Shown: positions 10,006 to 18,889 of the stretch, piece after piece
Position numbering within the stretch: the stretch's first letter is position 1
How the letters are laid out: every line of letters begins with the position of its first letter
Source of the DNA: Streptomyces sp. SCL15-4
GTDB taxonomy: Bacteria; Actinomycetota; Actinomycetes; Streptomycetales; Streptomycetaceae
Direction: 5' to 3'
DNA: 64,000 bases
Assembly (NCBI RefSeq): GCF_033366695.1
Contig: NZ_JAOBTQ010000001.1
Location: 4,216,001 to 4,280,000 of the forward strand
Position numbers and translations under genes: made by a program
Notes under the pieces: model-generated
What the model saw: only the letters and a program-made list of their open reading frames with translations
What the model was told of the DNA's origin: nothing
Database searches by the model: none

Positions 10006-10270
10006 CCGCTCAGCGTAGCGGCCGCGCGGCGCCGCGCTGAGCCTGAGCGGGAGTGAGGCTCCGGTGGCCCGGCCTCCCGGCGCCCCGCGGTGCGCCGCCG
10101 CAGAGGTGCCGGTGTGCCACCGGTGCGGGCGCGTCGGGACCGGGCACACGATCTCCCGCGCCCCTGGAAAGCGCGGAGCCCGAGCTGCTGGCAGGCGCGG
10201 AGCCCGCGACCCGGAAACCGTCCCGCGTTCCGGGAAAGCGCCTCATCACACGTGCCTTATCGAAGGTGCC

Positions 10271-11737
10271 TCATACCCCCGTCTCCGCCGCGATCCGGCC
10301 CGCCCGGATGCCCGCGAGGAGGTCGGCGTGGTCGGATTCGGTGCGGTCGGCGTAGGTGACGGCGAACGTGGCGACGGCCTCGTCCAGCTCCTCGTTCTTG
10401 CCGCAGTACCCGGCGATCAGCCGCGGGTCGGCGCCGTGGGAGTGGGCGCGGGCCAGCAGGGCGCCGGTCATCCGGCCGTAGTCGTCGAGCTGGTCGGCGG
10501 GGAGGGCGGCCGGGTCGACGCTGCCCTTGCGGTTGCGGAACTGGCGCACCTGGAACGGGCGCCCCTCGACAGTGGTCCAGCCGAGCAGGATGTCGCTGAC
10601 CACCTGCATCCGCCGCTGGCCGAGGACCACCCGGCGGCCCTCGTGCGCCACCGGCGCCGCCGGAAAACCGGCCGTGGCCAGGTGCGGGAGGAGCGCGGAG
10701 GGGCGGGCCTCCTTCACCTGGAGGATCAGCGGCTCCTCGCGGTGGTCGAGCAGCAGGACGACGTAGGAACGGGTGCCGACGCTGCCGGTGCCGACCACCC
10801 GGAAGGCCACGTCGTGCACGGCGTACCGGGCGAGCAGGGGCCGCAGGTCCTCGCCGATCGTGCCGGCGTACTCCTCCAGGGCCAGGGCGACCGCGGCGGC
10901 CTCGGCGTCCGGGAGCGGGCGCAGCACCGGCGGGGCGGGCACGAACCGGCGGCCGCCGTCCGCGACGGGCTCCGTCGACTTGGCCGCGAACCGGCCGCTG
11001 GTGTTGGACCGGGCCTTCTCCGAGACCCGCTGGAGGGTGCCGAGCAGGTCGTGGGCGTCGGTGTGGGAGACCAGTTCCTCGTCCGCGATGGCGTTCCAGG
11101 CGTCGAGCACGGGCATCCTGGCGAGCAGCCGCATGGTGCGCCGGTAGGCGCCGACCGCGTCGCGGGCCGCCGCGCGGCAGGTGTCCTCGTCGGCGCCCGT
11201 CTCCCGGCCGGCCAGCACCAGGGAGGCCGCGAGCCGCTTCAGGTCCCACTCCCAGGGGCCGTGCACGGTCTCGTCGAAGTCGTTGAGGTCGATGACGAGT
11301 TCGCCGCGGGCGTCGCCGTAGAGGCCGAAGTTGGCCGCGTGCGCGTCCCCGCAGATCTGGGTGCCGATCCCGGTCATCGGGGTGCGGGCCAGGTCGTACG
11401 CCATGAGTCCGGCCGATCCGCGCAGGAAGGCGAACGGCCCGGCCGCCATCCGGCCCACGCGCAGCGGGGTCAGCTCGGGGATGCGGCCGGCGCCGGACTC
11501 GCGCACCGCGCTCACCGCGTCCGGCCGGCCGGTGTCCGGGTCGAACGCGTGGTGGGCGGAGCGCGGCACGCTCCGCCGCAGCGCCTTGCCCTGCTTCTTC
11601 GCCGACCCCGGCGCTCCCGGCGGCCCCGCTTCGCCCGCCGGCCCCCGCGGCGGCCAGGCGGCGAATCCCCGCACCCGGGGCAGCCGGCGCGCGCTCCCGT
11701 CCGCCGCGTCCGCCGTCTGTGCACCGCTTCCGGTCAC
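10271..11737 (-). CDS. DUF2252 family protein
   Basis: 488 residues. The DUF2252 core is clear: FLRGSAGLMAYDLA, GDAHAANFGLYG, DLNDFDET, WEWDLKRLAASL, then a C-terminal LLARAHSHGAD. These motifs resemble the catalytic loop and metal-binding Asp of the protein-kinase/APH fold (GDxHxxN and DxND), and the family is suspected to phosphorylate a small molecule, but no substrate is known. The first 60 residues are Ala/Gly/Pro-rich. The GTG at 11737 has a strong GGGGGAGG ribosome-binding site about eight bases upstream. Confidence 0.82.
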   Translation of the reverse strand: MTGSGAQTADAADGSARRLPRVRGFAAWPPRGPAGEAGPPGAPGSAKKQGKALRRSVPRSAHHAFDPDTGRPDAVSAVRESGAGRIPELTPLRVGRMAAGPFAFLRGSAGLMAYDLARTPMTGIGTQICGDAHAANFGLYGDARGELVIDLNDFDETVHGPWEWDLKRLAASLVLAGRETGADEDTCRAAARDAVGAYRRTMRLLARMPVLDAWNAIADEELVSHTDAHDLLGTLQRVSEKARSNTSGRFAAKSTEPVADGGRRFVPAPPVLRPLPDAEAAAVALALEEYAGTIGEDLRPLLARYAVHDVAFRVVGTGSVGTRSYVVLLLDHREEPLILQVKEARPSALLPHLATAGFPAAPVAHEGRRVVLGQRRMQVVSDILLGWTTVEGRPFQVRQFRNRKGSVDPAALPADQLDDYGRMTGALLARAHSHGADPRLIAGYCGKNEELDEAVATFAVTYADRTESDHADLLAGIRAGRIAAETGV

Positions 11738-11891
11738 CGCGACCGCCTCCCCCGTACTGCCCGCACACCCTCGAACGAGTGTCGCTACGAACTCCAGCCC
11801 GGACAGACGGTACAACCGGTGGCCGGAACGCATCAGCCCCGTCCGGGCGGCGCACCGTACGCTGAGGCGGAAACGACCGGGATCGGAGGGC

Positions 11892-12776
11892 GTGTTGAGG
11901 GAGCCGGCGCAGGTCACACCGGAAGTCCGGGACCGGCTGGTGATGCGGTTCGGGCCGACGGTGCTCGCCTGGTGCGACCGGTTGCCCGCGCTCGTCGGCG
12001 AACTCGCCGCCCGCTGGGACCTGGAGGTGGCGGCGTCGGGCGGGGGAGGCACCTCACGGGTGTTCCGCTGCGTACGGCGGGACACGGGCGCTCCGGTCTG
12101 GCTGAAACTCACGCCGGACCCCACGATCGCCCGTGAGGAGGCCGAGGCGCTGCGGGCCTGGGCGGACCGGCCGTCGGTCGTCTCCCTGCTGACGGAGGAC
12201 CCCGGTCTCGGGGCCCTGCTGCTGGAACACGTGGAGCCGGGTGTGCCCGTGCGGCAGCTGTCCTGGGAGCTGTCCGACGCGGCGGCGCTGCTGCGGGAGC
12301 TGCGGGCCGGCCCGCCCGCGCCGGCGGAGAACTCGGTGCTGAGGCCCCTGTCCCACCGGGTCCGCTTCCTGTTCGGCCTGGCGGACAGGACCGGTCTCCT
12401 CCCTCCGGCGGCCCTGGGCCGGGCCCGGGAGGCGGCCCTCGCGCTCGCCGCCACCGGGTCCATGGGTCTCGTCCACGGTGATCTGCACCCGGCCAACGCG
12501 CTGTCCGGGCCCGGCGCCCGCATGGTCGCCATCGATCCCCGGCCGGCCTGGGGCGACCCGGACTTCGACGCCGTGGACTGGGCTCTGGACGGGGTCGTGG
12601 ACGCGGGCGCGCTGGAGGAGCGGGTCGGGAGGCTGGCGTCCCTGGTCCCCGGCCAGTCCCCCGGCCGCGTCCTCGCCTGGTGCCGGGCGCTGGCCCCTCT
12701 CCTCGCGATCCCCAGGCTCCGCGCGGGCCGCAAGGACGCGGAAACGGCGTTCCTCGTCACTCTGACCGGCGGCTGA
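11892..12776 (+). CDS. Aminoglycoside/hydroxyurea phosphotransferase-like kinase (APH(6) type)
   Basis: 294 residues with the APH kinase fold: a glycine-rich GGGGTSRVFR loop, WLKLTPD with the ATP-binding lysine, the catalytic loop LVHGDLHPANAL and the metal-binding AIDPRPAWGD. Sequence character is closest to the streptomycin 6-kinase/hydroxyurea phosphotransferase group, so it could inactivate an aminoglycoside, but many Streptomyces homologues have no known resistance role. A GGAGGG at 11885-11890 leaves either GTG 11892 or TTG 11895 as start. It is divergent from the DUF2252 gene. Confidence 0.75.
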   Translation: MLREPAQVTPEVRDRLVMRFGPTVLAWCDRLPALVGELAARWDLEVAASGGGGTSRVFRCVRRDTGAPVWLKLTPDPTIAREEAEALRAWADRPSVVSLLTEDPGLGALLLEHVEPGVPVRQLSWELSDAAALLRELRAGPPAPAENSVLRPLSHRVRFLFGLADRTGLLPPAALGRAREAALALAATGSMGLVHGDLHPANALSGPGARMVAIDPRPAWGDPDFDAVDWALDGVVDAGALEERVGRLASLVPGQSPGRVLAWCRALAPLLAIPRLRAGRKDAETAFLVTLTGG

Positions 12777-12877
12777 CCCGACAGCGCGGCGACCGGCTCC
12801 CGGACCGGTCCCCGGCCGTCCGCCGACCGCGGTGGAACAATGGGCGGCGGCCTCATGCGTCAGGAAGGTGTAGGCCC

Positions 12878-13522
12878 ATGACCACCCGACCCGGTCTGCG
12901 GGAGCGGAAGAAGGCCAAGACCCGCCGCCTTCTCCGGCAGGAAGCCCTCCGCCTTTTCGTGGAGCAGGGATACGACGACACCACCGTCGAACAGATCTGC
13001 GACGCGGCCGATATCTCGCCGAGCACGTTCTTCCGTTACTTCCCGACGAAGGAGGACGTGGTCCTCACCGACGATCCCGACGACCTCGGCGACCTCGGTG
13101 ACTTCGGGAACTTCGGCGACCTCGGCGGCTTCGATCCGCTCGCGGAGGAGCCGCCCGCCGCACCCGGTCCGGCCGGGCCGCCGGCGGACGACGCGGTGCG
13201 GGCGACGCTCCACGAGCTGCTCGCCCGGCGCGTCGGCCGGGACCGGGACACCGTGCTGGCCCGGCTCGCTCTGGCCGCGCGGGTCCGGCCCCTGCGCGCG
13301 CGGCTGTGGCAGCGGCAGGAGGCGCAGGTGGCGCACACGGCGGCGCTGCTCGCCCGGCGCACCGGCAGGGACGAGCACGCGTACGAGGTGAGGCTGATCG
13401 CGGCCGTCCTCACCGCGGCGGCCACCGAGACCCTCATGTACTGGGCGGAACGAAACGGCGAGCCCGGCCTCGCGGACCTCGTCACCCGGGCACTGGACCG
13501 CCTCGGCGACCTCCGCCTGTGA
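12878..13522 (+). CDS. TetR family transcriptional regulator
   Basis: 214 residues. The N-terminal helix-turn-helix is canonical: ALRLFVEQGYDDTTVEQICDAADISPSTFFRYFPTKEDVV as a pattern across residues 27-66, where the recognition helix is SPSTFFRYFP. It is followed by an odd acidic Gly-Asp-Leu-Phe repeat (DDLGDLGDFGNFGDLGGFD) at about residues 67-86, then a helical ligand-binding domain. No obvious operator was found beside it. It may regulate the APH-like gene 100 bp upstream, but that is only inferred from proximity. Confidence 0.85.
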   Translation: MTTRPGLRERKKAKTRRLLRQEALRLFVEQGYDDTTVEQICDAADISPSTFFRYFPTKEDVVLTDDPDDLGDLGDFGNFGDLGGFDPLAEEPPAAPGPAGPPADDAVRATLHELLARRVGRDRDTVLARLALAARVRPLRARLWQRQEAQVAHTAALLARRTGRDEHAYEVRLIAAVLTAAATETLMYWAERNGEPGLADLVTRALDRLGDLRL

Positions 13523-13594
13523 TCCGGCCCGCCAACTCGGCCCGGCCCACCGGATCCTGAGAGCTTCCTCACAGGAACACCGAACCGGGAAAAG

Positions 13595-13629
13595 AGAAGT
13601 GGGCGGTCTCTGAGAGACCGCCCACTTCT
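13595..13629. terminator. Strong bidirectional hairpin terminator
   Basis: A perfect 16-bp stem (AGAAGTGGGCGGTCTC and its complement) around a TGA loop. On the minus strand it follows tRNA-Leu and ends in a short T run (CTTTTCCC), as expected of an intrinsic terminator. Confidence 0.85.
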
Positions 13630-13635
13630 GCGTTG

Positions 13636-13719
13636 TGCGCGAGGGGGGAGTTGAACCCCCACGCCCTTTCGGGCACTGGAACCTGAATCCAGCGCGTCTG
13701 CCTATTCCGCCACCCGCGC
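13636..13719 (-). tRNA. tRNA-Leu (anticodon CAG)
   Basis: 84-nt cloverleaf on the minus strand. The 7-bp acceptor stem GCGCGGG pairs with CTCGCGC (one G-T), the D-arm TGGCGGAATAGGCAGACGC, anticodon arm CTGGA-TTCAGGT-TCCAG with CAG anticodon, a long class II variable arm (TGCCCGAAAGGGCG), and T-arm GGGGGTTCAACTCCCCC are all present. No CCA is encoded. Confidence 0.95.
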
Positions 13720-14188
13720 ATTGGGTGTGTCTTCCGGTTCCTTCCCTTTCGGGCTGGCCCCTTCCGACATCGAGAACATTAGCACGACGTCCGGGGTGGA
13801 TTCACATCCCTTCCCGGCGGCCCCCCAACCCGCCTTCCCGCCGGTCCCGGGCCCCGCCGGGCGGCCGGTGCGCGGGCCGCCCGTCCCCCGTCTCCCGGCG
13901 GTCCCGTCCGTCTCGGTAAGACGCGGTTCACGTATCAACCTCGTACCGGTCCCGGCCGTCTCCCCGGAAGGCGGGCCGGGCGCACAGCCGGGTGCGGGAC
14001 ACTGGTCTTCGCCCGCCTCTACGATCCATGGCAGCAGGACACGCGCCAGGAGTTCGAAGGGGAGCGGCTGGGGGAACCGGCTGATTGGCGGGCGCGTAGA
14101 TACGATCAGTAAGCAGTACCCGGCAGTACCCCGGCAAGGCAGCGGCACACAGCAAGGCAAGACGACGGCAGGGACGGAGGAGGTGCCC
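13720..14188. other. 469-bp region between tRNA-Leu and fhaA
   Basis: Should contain the promoter of the tRNA (minus) and of the FHA-PASTA kinase operon (plus). TACGAT hexamers at 14020-14025 and 14101-14106 resemble -10 elements, but neither has a good -35 at 17-19 bp. No other structure is seen. The ribosome-binding site of fhaA (GGAGGAGG, 14177-14184) lies at its right end. Confidence 0.5.
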
Positions 14189-15055
14189 ATGGGAGTCCTG
14201 AAGAAGTTCGAGCAGCGTCTCGAAGGTCTGGTGAACGGCACCTTCGCCAAGGTCTTCAAGTCCGAGGTCCAGCCCGTGGAGATCGCCGGTGCGCTCCAGC
14301 GGGAGTGCGACAACAACGCCACCATCTGGAACCGCGACCGCACCGTCGTGCCCAACGACTTCATCGTGGAGCTGAGCGCGCCGGACTACGAGCGCCTCAG
14401 CCCCTACTCCGGGCAGCTCGGCGACGAGCTGGCCGGCATGGTGCGCGACTACGCCAAGCAGCAGCGCTACACCTTCATGGGCCCGATCAAGGTCAACCTG
14501 GAGAAGGCCGACGACCTGGACACCGGCCTGTACCGGGTGCGCTCGCGCACCCTCGCCTCCTCCAGCGACCAGCAGGGCCAGCAGGCCCCGCCCGCACCGG
14601 CGGCCGGCCGTCCCGCGCCCGGCGCCCCCGGCGGCTACGGCTATCCGCAGCCCGCCCCGCCCGCCGGCGCCCCGCCGATGCCTCCCACGCCGCCGCCCGG
14701 CGCCCGCCCCGGCGGGTACGGCTATCCGCAGCCCGCCACCCAGCGGCCCGCCGCGGCCCCGATGGGCGGCGCGCGCACCCGCTACTGGATCGAGATCAAC
14801 GGCACCCGCCACCAGATCTCCCGCCCGACGCTGGTGCTGGGCCGCAGCACCGACGCCGACGTGCGGATCGACGACCCCGGCGTCTCCCGCCGGCACTGCG
14901 AGATCCGGACCGGAACGCCCTCGACGATCCAGGATCTCGGCTCCACCAACGGCATCGTGGTGGACGGGCAGCACACCACCCGCGCTACGCTCCGCGACGG
15001 CTCGCGGATCGTCGTGGGCAGCACCACCGTTATCTATAGGCAAGCCGAAGGGTGA
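14189..15055 (+). CDS. fhaA: FhaA-type protein: DUF3662 plus FHA domain
   Basis: 288 residues. The N-terminal DUF3662 domain (residues 1-125; MGVLKKFEQRLEGLV start) is joined by a Pro/Gly/Ala/Tyr-rich linker with two GGYGYPQPA repeats to a C-terminal FHA domain (residues 195-285) bearing the phosphothreonine-binding pattern LGRS...DPGVSRRHCEI...DLGSTNGI. In mycobacteria FhaA binds phosphorylated partners of PknB and MviN in cell-wall synthesis. First gene of the signalling operon, with a strong GGAGGAGG ribosome-binding site. Confidence 0.93.
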   Translation: MGVLKKFEQRLEGLVNGTFAKVFKSEVQPVEIAGALQRECDNNATIWNRDRTVVPNDFIVELSAPDYERLSPYSGQLGDELAGMVRDYAKQQRYTFMGPIKVNLEKADDLDTGLYRVRSRTLASSSDQQGQQAPPAPAAGRPAPGAPGGYGYPQPAPPAGAPPMPPTPPPGARPGGYGYPQPATQRPAAAPMGGARTRYWIEINGTRHQISRPTLVLGRSTDADVRIDDPGVSRRHCEIRTGTPSTIQDLGSTNGIVVDGQHTTRATLRDGSRIVVGSTTVIYRQAEG

Positions 15056-15065
15056 AGCGGGGGCA

Positions 15066-15596
15066 ATGTCAGAGCTGACCCTCACGGTCATGCGGCTGGG
15101 TTTCCTGGCCGTACTGTGGCTGTTCGTGATCGTGGCCGTGCAGGTCATCCGGAGCGACTTGTTCGGTACGCGCGTCACCCAGCGCGGATCGCGTAGGGAG
15201 GCGGCCCGGCCCCAGCAGGGCGGGCGGCAGCAGGCCCGGCAGCAGGCCGCGCCGCCGCCGCAGCGCGGCCAGCAGGGCGGCGGCGGCCGACGCGGTCGCA
15301 ACGCCCCCACCAAGCTGGTGGTGACCGAGGGCACACTCACCGGCACCACCGTCGCGCTGCAGGGCCAGACCATCACCCTGGGCCGGGCGCACGACTCCAC
15401 GATCGTGCTGGACGACGACTACGCCTCCAGCCGCCATGCCAGGATCTATCCGGACCAGAACGGCCAGTGGATCATCGAGGATCTCGGTTCCACCAACGGC
15501 ACGTACCTGGACCGGACCCGGCTGACGACCCCCACACCGATCCCGCTGGGCGCGCCGATCCGCATCGGCAAGACCGCGATCGAGCTGCGGAAGTAG
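15066..15596 (+). CDS. fhaB: FhaB-type FHA domain protein (FipA-like)
   Basis: 176 residues. An N-terminal membrane helix (MRLGFLAVLWLFVIVAVQVI, residues 9-28), a Gln/Arg/Ala-rich linker, then an FHA domain in the last 95 residues (TLGRAHDST, YASSRHARI, EDLGSTNGTYL). It is a membrane-tethered phosphothreonine reader, orthologous by position and architecture to mycobacterial FhaB/FipA, which links PknB-type kinases to division. Starts 10 bp after fhaA. Confidence 0.93.
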   Translation: MSELTLTVMRLGFLAVLWLFVIVAVQVIRSDLFGTRVTQRGSRREAARPQQGGRQQARQQAAPPPQRGQQGGGGRRGRNAPTKLVVTEGTLTGTTVALQGQTITLGRAHDSTIVLDDDYASSRHARIYPDQNGQWIIEDLGSTNGTYLDRTRLTTPTPIPLGAPIRIGKTAIELRK

Positions 15597-15736
15597 TGCC
15601 ACGTCATGAATAAGCGCGAGCGGAGCGAGCACGCCGCGGCAGGCCGCCACCCGGTCTCCGGCGCGCTCCCGACCGGAGGGTGGGCAGTGTGGCTCGACAC
15701 GACCGGCTGCATTCGGAGCCGACGGGCGAGGTGCGC

Positions 15737-17410
15737 ATGAGTCTGTCACTGCGCTTCGCCGCCGGATCGCACGAGGGCATGATCCGCGGCCACAACGAGG
15801 ACTCCGGCTACGCCGGCCCGCGCCTGCTGGCGATCGCCGACGGCATGGGCGGCCAGGCGGCCGGCGAGGTCGCCTCCTCCGAGGTGATCTCCACCATCGT
15901 CGCGCTCGACGACGACGTGCCCGGCTCCGACATCCTCACTTCCCTAGGCGTCGCCGTGCAGCGCGCCAACGACCAGCTGCGCGCCATGGTCCAGGAGGAC
16001 CCGCAGCTGGAGGGCATGGGCACCACCCTGACCGCCCTGCTGTGGACCGGACAGCGGCTCGGCCTGGTCCACGTCGGCGACTCGCGCGCCTATCTGCTGC
16101 GGGACGGCGTCCTCACCCAGATCACCCAGGACCACACCTGGGTGCAGCGGCTCGTCGACGAGGGCCGCATCACCGAGGAAGAGGCCACCACCCACCCGCA
16201 GCGCTCCCTGCTGATGCGCGCCCTCGGCAGCAGCGAGCACGTCGAGCCCGACCTCTCCATCCGCGAGGTCCGCGCCGGCGACCGCTACCTGATCTGTTCC
16301 GACGGCCTGTCCGGCGTGGTCTCCCACCAGACGATGGAGGAGACCCTCGCCAGCTACCAGGGCCCGCAGGAGACCGTGCAGGAGCTGATCCAGCTCGCGC
16401 TGCGCGGCGGCGGACCCGACAACATCACCGTCATCGTCGCCGACGTGCTGGACCTGGACCAGGGCGACACCCTCGCCGGCCAGCTGTCGGACCAGCCGGT
16501 GGTGGTCGGCGCGGTCGCCGAGAACCAGCACCACCCGCAGGACAACGGCATCATGCAGACCCCGGCCGGCCGCGCCGCCCACCTGGGCCGCCAGGGACAC
16601 GGCGGCGGCGAGTTCGGCCCGCCCGGCTCCGGCGACCCCGGCTACGCCCCGGCCGACGGCTTCGGCGAGTACGCCGACGACGACTTCACCAAGCCGCGCA
16701 AGCAGCGCAGATGGCTGAAGACCTCGCTCTACGGCGCCCTCGCCCTGGCCGTCGTCGGCGGCGGACTGTACGGCGGCTACCGCTGGACGCAGACGCAGTA
16801 CTACGTCGGCGCCAAAGGGGAGCACGTCGCGCTCTACCGCGGGATCAGCCAGGACCTGGCCTGGGTGTCGCTGTCGAAGGTGGAGAAGGACCATCCCGAG
16901 ATCGAACTCAAGTACCTGCCGCCGTACCAGCAGAAGCAGGTGAAGGCCACGATCGCCGAAGGCGGCCTCCAGTCGGCCCGGACGAAGGTCGAGGAGCTGG
17001 CCGTGCAGGCCTCCGCCTGCCGGAAGCAGGCCGAGCGCAAGGCGGCCGACGAGGCCGCGCGCAACGCCAAGAACGGCAAGGACAAGGCCGGGAGTCCGGA
17101 AGACACCGGAAACACCGGCACCACCGGTGCCACCGACGGCACCACCGGTGCCGGTACCGGTACCGGCACCACCGCGGGTACGGGCACGCAGACCGCGTTC
17201 TCCGCGGACTCCGCCGCGCCGGTCACCGCCCTCGCCGTCCAGGCCGCCCTCGTCACGAAGGCCTCCCCGGCCCCGAACCCGTCGGCCTCGAAGGCGCCCC
17301 CGGCGTCCCCTTCGAAGTCTCCGTCCACGACCCCGTCCGCGACCCCCAGCCCCGGCCCCACTCTCTCGGAGGATGAGCAGAAGGTCGTCTCGCTGTGCGG
17401 TAAGCAGTAG
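15737..17410 (+). CDS. pstP: PP2C-family Ser/Thr phosphatase PstP
   Basis: 557 residues. The PP2C catalytic domain fills residues 1-240 with metal-binding motifs GHNEDSGY, IADGMGGQAAGEVAS, VHVGDSRAYLL, CSDGLSGVV and GGGPDNITVIVAD. One membrane helix ([20 protein letters not shown]) lies near residue 335, followed by an extracytoplasmic domain and a long Thr/Ser/Pro/Gly-rich C-terminus that is probably disordered. PstP opposes the PASTA kinase encoded downstream. ATG 15737 begins the conserved MSLSLRF; GTG at 15731 or 15689 are in-frame alternatives. Confidence 0.93.
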   Translation: MSLSLRFAAGSHEGMIRGHNEDSGYAGPRLLAIADGMGGQAAGEVASSEVISTIVALDDDVPGSDILTSLGVAVQRANDQLRAMVQEDPQLEGMGTTLTALLWTGQRLGLVHVGDSRAYLLRDGVLTQITQDHTWVQRLVDEGRITEEEATTHPQRSLLMRALGSSEHVEPDLSIREVRAGDRYLICSDGLSGVVSHQTMEETLASYQGPQETVQELIQLALRGGGPDNITVIVADVLDLDQGDTLAGQLSDQPVVVGAVAENQHHPQDNGIMQTPAGRAAHLGRQGHGGGEFGPPGSGDPGYAPADGFGEYADDDFTKPRKQRRWLKTSLYGALALAVVGGGLYGGYRWTQTQYYVGAKGEHVALYRGISQDLAWVSLSKVEKDHPEIELKYLPPYQQKQVKATIAEGGLQSARTKVEELAVQASACRKQAERKAADEAARNAKNGKDKAGSPEDTGNTGTTGATDGTTGAGTGTGTTAGTGTQTAFSADSAAPVTALAVQAALVTKASPAPNPSASKAPPASPSKSPSTTPSATPSPGPTLSEDEQKVVSLCGKQ

Positions 17411-17437
17411 GCAAGCCGTGAGAGGCCCCGTCACACG

Positions 17438-18889
17438 ATGAGCAGTTCTACGAATACGCCGACGCATCACACGTCCACGATCGGCGCCATCGGCGCGCCG
17501 AGCCGCCGCAACACCGAGCTGGCCCTGCTGGTCTTCGCCGTGGCCATCCCGGTGTTCGCCTACGCCAACGTGGGCCTGGCCATCAGCGACCAGGTCCCGT
17601 CCGGGCTGCTCAGCTACGGCCTGGGCCTCGGTCTGCTGGCCGGCGTCGCCCATCTCGTCGTACGGAAGTTCGCGCCGTACGCGGACCCGCTGCTGCTGCC
17701 GCTGGCCACCCTGCTCAACGGGCTGGGACTGGTCGTCATCTGGCGGCTGGACCAGTCCAAGCTGCTCCAGTCGCTCAGAGGCTTCTCCCCGGCCGCGCCG
17801 CGCCAGCTGCTGTACACGGCGCTGGCCATCGCCGTGTTCGCCGTCGTGCTGATCTTCCTCAAGGACCACCGGGTCCTGCAGCGCTACACCTACATCTCGA
17901 TGTTCTGCGCCCTGGTGCTGCTCATCCTGCCGCTGGTGCCGGGCCTCGGGGCCAACATCTACGGCGCGAAGATCTGGATCCGGATCCCCGGACTGGGCTC
18001 CCTCCAGCCCGGCGAGTTCGCCAAGATCGTCCTCGCCGTCTTCTTCGCCGGGTACCTGATGGTGAAGCGGGACGCGCTGGCCCTGGCCAGCCGCCGGTTC
18101 ATGGGCCTGTACCTGCCGCGCGGCCGCGACCTCGGCCCGATCCTGGTCGTCTGGGCGATCTCGATCCTCATCCTGGTCTTCGAGACGGACCTCGGCACCT
18201 CGCTGCTGTTCTTCGGAATGTTCGTCATCATGCTGTACGTCGCCACCGAGCGGACCAGCTGGATCGTCTTCGGTCTGCTGATGTCCGCGGCCGGCGCCGT
18301 CGGCGTGGCGAGCTTCGAGCCGCACATCCAGACGCGTGTGCGCGCCTGGCTCGACCCGATGCGCGAGTACGAGCTGAGCCGCCAGATCACCCATGACGGC
18401 ATCCTCCACTCCGACCAGCTCCAGCAGTCCCTGTGGGCGTTCGGCTCCGGCGGCACCCTCGGCACCGGCTGGGGCCAGGGTCACTCGGACCTGATCAAGT
18501 TCGCCGCCAACTCCGACTTCGTCCTCGCCACGTTCGGCGAGGAACTGGGCCTGGCCGGCGTCATGGCGATCCTGCTGATCTACGGCCTGATCGTGGAGCG
18601 CGGCGTGCGCACCGCCCTCGCCGCCCGCGACCCGTTCGGCAAGCTGCTCGCCATCGGCCTGTCCGGCGCCTTCGCCCTCCAGATCTTCGTGGTGGCCGGC
18701 GGTGTCATGGGGCTCATCCCGCTGACCGGTATGACCATGCCGTTCCTGGCCTCCGGTGGTTCCTCCGTGCTGGCCAACTGGGCCCTGATCGCCATCCTGA
18801 TCCGGATCAGCGACACCGCCCGCCGGCCGGCCCCGGCCCCCGCGACCAACCCCGACGCCGAGATGACCCAGGTGGTCCGCCCGTCATGA
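17438..18889 (+). CDS. FtsW/RodA/SpoVE family peptidoglycan glycosyltransferase
   Basis: 483 residues with about ten to twelve membrane segments (SEDS fold). Signature motifs are GAKIWIRIPGLGSLQPGEFAKI near residue 175, FETDLGTSLLFFGMF near 250, and the C-terminal LIPLTGMTMPFLASGGSS. SEDS proteins polymerise lipid II together with a class B PBP, which here is the next gene (pbpA) with an ATGA overlap. The position in the PknB operon fits the RodA/FtsW paralogue called RodA in mycobacteria; which paralogue it is cannot be fixed without a tree. Confidence 0.92.
   Translation: MSSSTNTPTHHTSTIGAIGAPSRRNTELALLVFAVAIPVFAYANVGLAISDQVPSGLLSYGLGLGLLAGVAHLVVRKFAPYADPLLLPLATLLNGLGLVVIWRLDQSKLLQSLRGFSPAAPRQLLYTALAIAVFAVVLIFLKDHRVLQRYTYISMFCALVLLILPLVPGLGANIYGAKIWIRIPGLGSLQPGEFAKIVLAVFFAGYLMVKRDALALASRRFMGLYLPRGRDLGPILVVWAISILILVFETDLGTSLLFFGMFVIMLYVATERTSWIVFGLLMSAAGAVGVASFEPHIQTRVRAWLDPMREYELSRQITHDGILHSDQLQQSLWAFGSGGTLGTGWGQGHSDLIKFAANSDFVLATFGEELGLAGVMAILLIYGLIVERGVRTALAARDPFGKLLAIGLSGAFALQIFVVAGGVMGLIPLTGMTMPFLASGGSSVLANWALIAILIRISDTARRPAPAPATNPDAEMTQVVRPS

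Noticed and set aside
15944..18484. Long open frame antisense to pstP and the FtsW/RodA gene
   Set aside because: Low-complexity Gly/Arg/Ala translation opposite two well-conserved genes; an artefact of high third-position GC.
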